Below are positions 9,376 to 10,345 of a stretch of 10,345 nt of DNA, piece by piece. The DNA comes from Cyclostephanos tholiformis (Eukaryota > Bacillariophyta > Thalassiosirophyceae > Thalassiosirales > Thalassiosiraceae). Where the stretch lies: positions 1 through 10,345 of the forward strand of contig JALLPB010001304.1 in assembly GCA_036939975.1 (NCBI GenBank), read 5' to 3'. Position numbers and translations under genes: made by a program. The notes beneath the pieces are model-generated. The model made no database searches and was not told the DNA's origin. It was given only the letters and a program-made list of their open reading frames with translations. Position 1 is the stretch's first letter. Each line of letters opens with the position of its first letter.

Positions 9376-9772
9376 AGGGGTCTTGAATGGGGGTGAGAGA
9401 CTTCATATTCCCTTCTTATCAAGGATGCATTTGGTCACAATGACAGCAATCATTTTATCATTGGCAGCTTTTTGTTGAATTGGAATCAATTTTTCCGGGT
9501 GACTATGAGAATAGCGATTCTGACTTTACAGTTGCATGGGGCAGTGTTGTCTCCATGCAACTGCAAAGCCAGAATCACGTGCATGACATAGAATATTAGT
9601 ATCATGCACACGATGCAAAGGGGATTGATTTGAGATGAGGAGATGATAGACAAAATTGGCGAGGAGGGGAAGAATGTATTCACTGGCTGGGGGGTGCTTT
9701 TGTGCCCCTAAACACAAATTTGAGAAAAAAACACGTGGACCTTCCTTTGTTTTTTTAAAGCGAGCCCCTTTT
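9376..9772. other. Spacer containing a hairpin
   Basis: A plus frame is open from about 9396 to 9590 and reads partly protein-like (LLIKDAFGHNDSNHFIIGSF), but it lacks a start near its beginning and gives no further support. Apart from the inverted repeat at 9516-9576 listed separately, nothing can be assigned. Confidence 0.35.
9516..9576 (-). other. 24-bp-stem hairpin (imperfect inverted repeat)
   Basis: The arms 9516-9539 (GATTCTGACTTTACAGTTGC plus ATGG) and 9553-9576 pair over 24 positions with two mismatches and a 13-nt loop. Both mismatches are A opposite C on the plus strand, which become G-U wobble pairs in a minus-strand RNA, so that transcript would form an uninterrupted 24-bp stem. 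The 61-nt size fits a small-RNA precursor or the tip of a palindromic mobile element. No promoter, terminator or target-site duplication could be assigned. Confidence 0.6.
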
Positions 9773-10345
9773 TTATGCTGAAGATGACATCCTCCCCTCT
9801 ACCCCTGGAACTTTGAAGGAAATACCCACAATCCTTGCCTTCTTCTGCCAATCCTTCCCCTTGAGTTGATGCACCCAAAAAACTCCCCCAGAGTCAACCG
9901 ATTCGCCAGGTGCCCATTTCATCTTGTGGGGATCAAAATGGTCTCAATGAACTCCAACTCAGGGAATGGTGTGGCCATCCCGGTAGAGTTGCATACCAGT
10001 GTAGGTTGCAATATTGGAAAAAAGATCCACAGCTTCACAACCCACATTATTCTCCTTTTTTGAAGCATCAATAAGCAATAAGCCCGATGGGTTTTGTCTT
10101 ACCGATGATGACATTATCATCATCGGTAATGGAGACCGACCAGACCCCAGTTGGATGAGGTCGGCATCAACCTTGCCAACCTAGTAGGTAACCATCAAAC
10201 ACTGGGATCATGCCCAACCTGACTATTTTTCATGCCGTGGCGAGTTGACCAAATAATGGTAATCAAGTAATCATGCGGTGGTACCACCCCCGATTCAAAA
10301 TCCAGCCTTGTTTTCGTCGCCTCCCCCCCCCCCCCCCCCCCTTCA
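9773..10345 (-). pseudogene. Decayed coding region, family not recognised
   Basis: Reading down the minus strand from the right edge, protein-like blocks appear in changing frames. The first is RLDFESGVVPPHDYLITIIW and then STRHGMKNSQVGHD (about 10308-10198), ended by TGA at 10197. The second is MIPVFDGYLLGWQG, a stop, then PTGVWSVSITDDDNVIIGK (about 10215-10090). The third is LIDASKKENNVGCEAVDLF, then IATYTGMQLYRDG. The fourth is TPFPELEFIETILIPTR, in a frame one base away. The last, in the frame of the third, is KMKWAPGESVDSGGVFW then VHQLKGKDWQKKARIVGI, ending at TAA 9775-9773. The frame used by blocks three and five has TGA at 9961 and 9946, exactly where block four bridges it, so compensating single-base indels are likely. 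I do not know the family. The region probably continues past the right edge. Confidence 0.5.
10323..10341. repeat. C19 homopolymer tract
   Basis: Nineteen consecutive C residues lie four bases from the window end. Shorter C or G runs occur at 4696-4704, 5206-5222 and 7436-7443. A run this long is prone to slippage and to sequencing or assembly error. Confidence 0.9.

Noticed and set aside
10099..10129. Perfect 13-bp inverted repeat with a 5-nt loop (TTACCGATGATGA / TCATCATCGGTAA)
   Set aside because: On the minus strand it falls within ITDDDNVIIGK codons, where GAT repeats followed by ATC repeats give the palindrome without any RNA or operator role.

Overview
The window looks like a piece of a large, repeat-rich eukaryotic nuclear genome. 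Coding stretches are sparse. At least one has a convincing spliceosomal intron (GTATGA donor, TACTGAC branch-like motif, CAG acceptor). Long AT-rich spacers, a (CAAT)n microsatellite, poly-C/poly-G runs and satellite-like tandem repeats fill the rest. Nothing suggests bacterial or organellar DNA. The lineage cannot be fixed from the sequence; an alga or other protist is possible, but that is a weak impression. No complete, intact gene is visible, and no rRNA, tRNA or CRISPR array was seen.

Layout. 1-1338 (minus): a recognisable spliced gene running off the left edge, broken by three in-frame stops and one frame change. 1719-2816 (plus): a decayed coding region with a C2HC zinc-finger core whose first Cys is replaced by Ser, continuing through several frames. 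2884-3480: a diverged tandem repeat whose units are spaced by multiples of three. 3480-5990: AT-rich spacer without supportable genes. 5993-6504 and 6640-6926 (plus): two coding remnants separated by a CAAT microsatellite. 7030-7900: a tandem array of about 180 bp units; 8986-9375 carries the same repeat family in the opposite orientation. The roughly 1.1 kb between the arrays holds pyrimidine-rich repeats and one exon-like block with good splice sites. 9516-9576: a 24-bp-stem hairpin. 9773-10345 (minus): another decayed coding region, ending the window next to a C19 tract.

Two themes stand out. First, protein-like stretches repeatedly continue across stops or shift frame, so this looks like a graveyard of unrelated or multicopy genes. 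Genome-wide recoding or sequencing errors are alternatives worth excluding. Second, the inverted pair of tandem-repeat arrays around a unique middle resembles the architecture of foldback-type transposons and is the best candidate for an undescribed element. Because the genes are broken, no pathway or operon-like cooperation can be inferred.
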